Below the pieces are notes generated by a model that was not told where the DNA came from, made no database searches, and saw only the letters and a list, made by a program, of their open reading frames with translations. Source: Thermoanaerobacterium sp. (GTDB lineage: Bacteria; Bacillota; Thermoanaerobacteria; Thermoanaerobacterales; Thermoanaerobacteraceae). From it: 6,567 nt of DNA. The stretch's first letter is position 1. Each line of letters opens with the position of its first letter. The DNA lies in NCBI GenBank assembly GCA_029960905.1, contig JASBVU010000106.1, positions 1 through 6,567 on the forward strand, read 5' to 3'. Below are positions 4,559 to 6,567 of the stretch, in pieces. A program made the position numbers and the translations under genes.

Positions 4559-5482
4559 ATGAAAATAAGTGAAGTAATGAAGATTACAAAACTAACGAAA
4601 AAAGCAATAAATTATTATGAAGAGGAGGGATTAATAAAACCCGATATCAATTCTAACAACAATTATCGAGAGTATTCACAAAATGACGTTGATAAACTGA
4701 TTCAAATATCAACTCTGAGGCAACTGGATGTACCAGTAGTGGAAATAAAACATATTATATCACATCCAGATTTAATAAGGGATAAACTCGAGCAACATTT
4801 AAAGAGATTAAATGATGAAGAAAAAAGAATTGAAATGATCAGAAATGTGATCAAAACATGCTTAGATGGATTAAATAGAACCAGTGATATAACCGAACTG
4901 ACAAAAAATATGATGACATTAAAAGAATCTCTTGAGATGGACGATAGAGCAAGAGAAGGTTTTATAAAGAGACAATTATTGAGAGTGTTTCCTGGTGACT
5001 TTGGAAAGTTGATGGTAGCGGCATATGGGCCATTTTTGAATGAGGTAGTTGATACGCCTGAAAAAGAAAAGGCATGGTTGAATTTGGTGAATTGCTTAGA
5101 TAAAGCTGACAGTATCAATTATCCACAAGAAATGGGTGAGATGTATGAAAAGTATACTAATGAAGATATTGAAAAAATGAGCATGATAATAAATAAGATT
5201 GTTGAAGAATGGATATCGGATAGAGTTGAAAAAAGCTATATGGACAGAGAAACTTTTTTAAAGAAATTAGATGTTATAGAACCTTTGCACAAAAAAGTAT
5301 TTAACATGGTAAAAAATATTAAGGAACAACTAAAAAATAGCGGTTCGGACAAAATAAACGAATATTTAAGCATATTGAGCAGTGACTACCGCAAATATAA
5401 AAATAATCTTGAAAAGTTTCAAAAGTCATTGGGCATCAATCTTGATGAGAATGGAAATATAATAACTAACTTAGACATATAG
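4559..5482 (+). CDS. MerR-family transcriptional regulator with long helical C-terminal domain
   Basis: This encodes 307 residues. Residues 1-70 form the winged helix-turn-helix of the MerR family: MKISEVMKITKLTKKAINYY, then EEEGLIKPDINSNNNYREYS, then DVDKLIQISTLRQLDVPVVEIK. Residues about 73-103 are charged and helical (KLEQHLKRLNDEEKRIEMIR) and make the antiparallel dimerisation coil. The remaining roughly 200 residues are predominantly helical by composition and include FPGDFGKLMVAAYGPFLNE (144-162). That resembles the effector domain of a long MerR subgroup in Firmicutes whose ligands are generally unknown. No cysteine pair for metal sensing is visible; C101 and C179 are isolated. The start is fixed by AGGAGG (4545-4550), eight bases upstream. 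Regulation by the dyad at 4513-4527 is likely. No transporter or enzyme gene follows in the window; the next coding DNA is a dead acetyltransferase, so the target is probably its own promoter or a distant gene. Confidence 0.9.
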   Translation: MKISEVMKITKLTKKAINYYEEEGLIKPDINSNNNYREYSQNDVDKLIQISTLRQLDVPVVEIKHIISHPDLIRDKLEQHLKRLNDEEKRIEMIRNVIKTCLDGLNRTSDITELTKNMMTLKESLEMDDRAREGFIKRQLLRVFPGDFGKLMVAAYGPFLNEVVDTPEKEKAWLNLVNCLDKADSINYPQEMGEMYEKYTNEDIEKMSMIINKIVEEWISDRVEKSYMDRETFLKKLDVIEPLHKKVFNMVKNIKEQLKNSGSDKINEYLSILSSDYRKYKNNLEKFQKSLGINLDENGNIITNLDI

Positions 5483-5517
5483 AAATCAGCAGCTAATAAT
5501 ATAAGTATTTTGTTATG

Positions 5518-5572
5518 AGATTGTAAGGAAAGTTTTATTATTCGCACAAAAATGCCTTACAATCTATTTTTT
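5518..5572 (+). terminator. Intrinsic terminator after the MerR gene
   Basis: AGATTGTAAGG at 5518-5528 is perfectly complementary to CCTTACAATCT at 5555-5565, with a 26-base loop, and is followed by ATTTTTTAT. It begins 36 bases after the MerR stop. The long loop is unusual for an intrinsic terminator, but the stem and T-run are convincing. Confidence 0.65.
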
Positions 5573-5670
5573 ATAAAGTAATTCCATATTTCAAAATGTA
5601 GATATTTTTTAATGAGTCAAATTTGGCGACAAAATTTTGGATAATGTTATGTTGTAGGAAGAGTTAAAGT

Positions 5671-5965
5671 ATGAGTTGACTAATCGATACAAAGTTTGAG
5701 AAGTTTAAATTGAGATTTGCATAAGAAAAAGATGTGGCATTAGTCTTAAGCTTTATCAAAGAGCTGGCTGAATATGAAAAGATACATATTTAGCAAAGTT
5801 TGCTGTAGAAAGAAATTGTGGCAGACTTGAATGGAGTTGCCTTGATTGGAATGAACCATCTATTAAATTTTATAAACGGTTAGGGGCAGTTCCAATGATG
5901 GGTGGACTGTGTATAGAGTAAATGACAAAGCTTTGACTGATTTGGCAAAAAGCTTTGATGATTGA
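5671..5965 (+). pseudogene. GNAT-family N-acetyltransferase, multiply broken
   Basis: Three frames together spell a GNAT acetyltransferase of the type that begins RFAxEEDVxLILSFIKELAEYEK. The first, from ATG 5671 (ribosome site AGGAAGAG, 5656-5663), has stops at codon 3 (TGA 5677-5679) and within RFA*EKDV (TAA 5722-5724), then DVALVLSFIKELAEYEK to 5781. The second, from 5790, reads LAKFAVERNCGRLEW and then NEPSIKFYKRLGAVPM, the acetyl-CoA-binding C-terminal half. The third, from 5897, reads DGWTVYRVNDKALTDLAKSF and ends at TGA 5963-5965. About 70-80 residues that normally lie between the first and second parts, including motif A, are missing. The third shift is explained by loss of one G in ATGGATGGG. 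The gene is clearly dead. It is a different acetyltransferase from the intact minus-strand one. Confidence 0.85.
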
Positions 5966-6134
5966 GCTAAAATATGAATATTGTCTTTGTCAACAAGTTT
6001 TTAAATGGCAGGGAAGCCGGGAAAAAAAATCGATGGAACTGCTTTTTTTGCTTGTGCCAAGGGAAAAAACGTCAGTCATTGTGTTTTTATTTTAGTATGG
6101 AAAGTTAACTTGACATTTGACAAATGAAGCGATT
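5966..6134. other. Gene-poor stretch with tandem TTGACA boxes
   Basis: No supported gene lies here. ATG 6005 opens a 40-codon frame (MAGKPGKKIDGTAFFACAKG at its start, ending at TGA 6125-6127), but it has no ribosome site and I recognise no family. Near the end, two perfect TTGACA hexamers occur seven bases apart (6110-6115 and 6117-6122). The first has TATGAA (6134-6139) 18 bases on, a weak -10. They could be promoter elements for something to the right, but the spacing does not place a clean start before the small frame at 6135. Confidence 0.3.
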
Positions 6135-6236
6135 ATGAATGTTGATAAAATGGTTTTAATCATGGTTGCTTCACTACTTTTGATAGAGTTTGTATCGGTT
6201 ATTATATTTTCAAATTATTATTCAAAGAGAATATAA
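6135..6236 (+). CDS. 33-codon frame encoding a single-pass membrane peptide
   Basis: ATG 6135 opens a frame of 33 residues: MNVDKMVLIMVASLLLIEFV, followed by SVIIFSNYYSKRI. It has a short polar start, about 20 hydrophobic residues and a basic tail. This layout is shared by many small bacterial membrane peptides, including type I toxins of Firmicutes, and by chance frames in T-rich DNA. The ribosome site is poor (GAAGCG, 6126-6131, too close). Tandem TTGACA boxes precede it. I see no convincing antisense promoter on the other strand. Treat it as a candidate only. Confidence 0.3.
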   Translation: MNVDKMVLIMVASLLLIEFVSVIIFSNYYSKRI

Positions 6237-6371
6237 ATTGAGGTATAAAATCTTATTCTTTTTTTATGAATTAAATTTAATGTATAATGATAAAAGAAGA
6301 TTATTTAATTAGAATGTTTATAAATGATAAAATACGGTTTGTGAGAATTTAAAAATTTTTCAGTAATATAA
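6237..6371. other. A/T-rich stretch without recognisable gene
   Basis: No open frame of note lies here. A perfect TATAAT is at 6283-6288 but without a recognisable -35 at 16-18 bases. The sequence ATGATAAAA occurs twice (around 6287 and 6325). It may carry the promoter for the gene starting at 6511, but this cannot be shown. Confidence 0.3.
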
Positions 6372-6485
6372 ATAGCAATATTAAATACATCATCTAATAA
6401 AAGTTATGTAGACGATTATTTGGAATTACGAAAGCTATGCAAAGACATTGAGTTTGCTTATGATGGAATGACAGTAGAAGTATAG
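6372..6485 (+). pseudogene. C-terminal coding scrap before the last gene
   Basis: A frame open from after TAA 6369-6371 to TAG 6483-6485 reads NTSSNKSYVDDYLELRKLCK and then DIEFAYDGMTVEV. It looks like the end of a real helical protein. There is no start codon with a ribosome site, so the N-terminal part has been lost or lies in another frame. It ends 25 bases before the next start codon and could once have been co-transcribed with it. Family not recognised. Confidence 0.35.
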
Positions 6486-6510
6486 ATTTAATTTTATGGA
6501 GGATTAATTC

Positions 6511-6567
6511 ATGAATGATACGTTAAGAGATGTTAAAGAATATTTGATAAAAAAGTATAATTGTCAT
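6511..6567 (+). CDS. Start of a gene that runs off the window end
   Basis: ATG 6511 follows a good ribosome site (GGAGG, 6498-6502, eight bases away) and opens a frame of 19 codons, MNDTLRDVKEYLIKKYNCH, still open at the end of the window. A charged helix followed by KKYNCH is how some small nucleotidyltransferases begin, just before their GSYxxG loop. That motif lies beyond the window, so this is only a guess. Confidence 0.6.
   Translation, partial: MNDTLRDVKEYLIKKYNCH

Noticed and set aside
4702..5118. 138-codon minus-strand frame inside the MerR gene
   Set aside because: It lies entirely within a well-supported gene, and its Ser/Phe-rich, low-complexity product is the usual antisense shadow.
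5966..6120. Possible riboswitch or structured RNA around GGCAGGGAAGCCGGG
   Set aside because: I could not assemble a consistent fold or match it to any riboswitch core, and no gene with a suitable start follows directly.
6005..6127. 40-codon frame starting MAGKPGKKID
   Set aside because: It has no ribosome site and no recognised family, and the neighbouring frames look equally protein-like. It is not listed as a gene.

Overview
The window is A+T-rich DNA, roughly two-thirds A+T by eye. It has strong Shine-Dalgarno sites (AAGGAGA, AGGAGG, GGGGGTGAT), AT-rich hairpin terminators and short single-domain enzymes. This points to a low-GC Firmicute, most likely a member of the Clostridia; the species cannot be named from this sequence. 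No rRNA, tRNA, CRISPR array or complete insertion sequence was found. The window looks like a chromosomal accessory region in which a few intact genes sit among the remains of many broken ones.

Layout, left to right. 131-718 is an intact small metallo-beta-lactamase-fold hydrolase. 719-1074 is a scrap zone with a fragment of a pRiA4b ORF-3-like protein (about 912-1004) and a 35-codon hydrophobic reading frame. The stop of that frame overlaps the GTG start of an intact CPBP/CAAX-type membrane protease (1075-1734). 1742-2234 looks like the remains of a toxin-antitoxin pair: an N-terminally truncated frame resembling an antitoxin C-terminus ends one base before a PIN-domain protein that has lost its own C-terminus. 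A two-step A/T-rich hairpin (2350-2402) separates these from a convergent, intact GNAT acetyltransferase on the minus strand (2410-2961).

2962-3396 holds the GNAT 5' region, with a 14-bp dyad, and then a decayed reading frame that runs up to an intact NimA-like flavin-binding protein (pyridoxamine 5'-phosphate oxidase fold, 3397-3861). A NUDIX hydrolase follows (3937-4363), broken by a frameshift near 4205, and a strong terminator overlaps its stop codon. A MerR-family regulator (4559-5482) follows; its upstream region has a -35/-10 pair with a 19-bp spacer around an imperfect dyad, the usual layout for MerR-type autoregulation. Its terminator is at 5518-5572. Downstream are a clearly dead GNAT gene (5671-5965: two stops, an internal deletion and a frameshift), a stretch with no solid gene but a 33-codon transmembrane frame (6135-6236), a C-terminal scrap (6372-6485), and the first 19 codons of a gene that leaves the window at 6511.

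The genes do not form a recognisable pathway. The intact ones are typical stand-alone stress, modification or detoxification functions. The strongest overall signal is the density of gene remnants (at least seven in 6.6 kb). I did not find convincing evidence of a new multi-gene system. The items most worth a second look are the eroded PIN/antitoxin pair, the two very short hydrophobic reading frames, the MerR promoter and the orphan dyad at 2999-3051.
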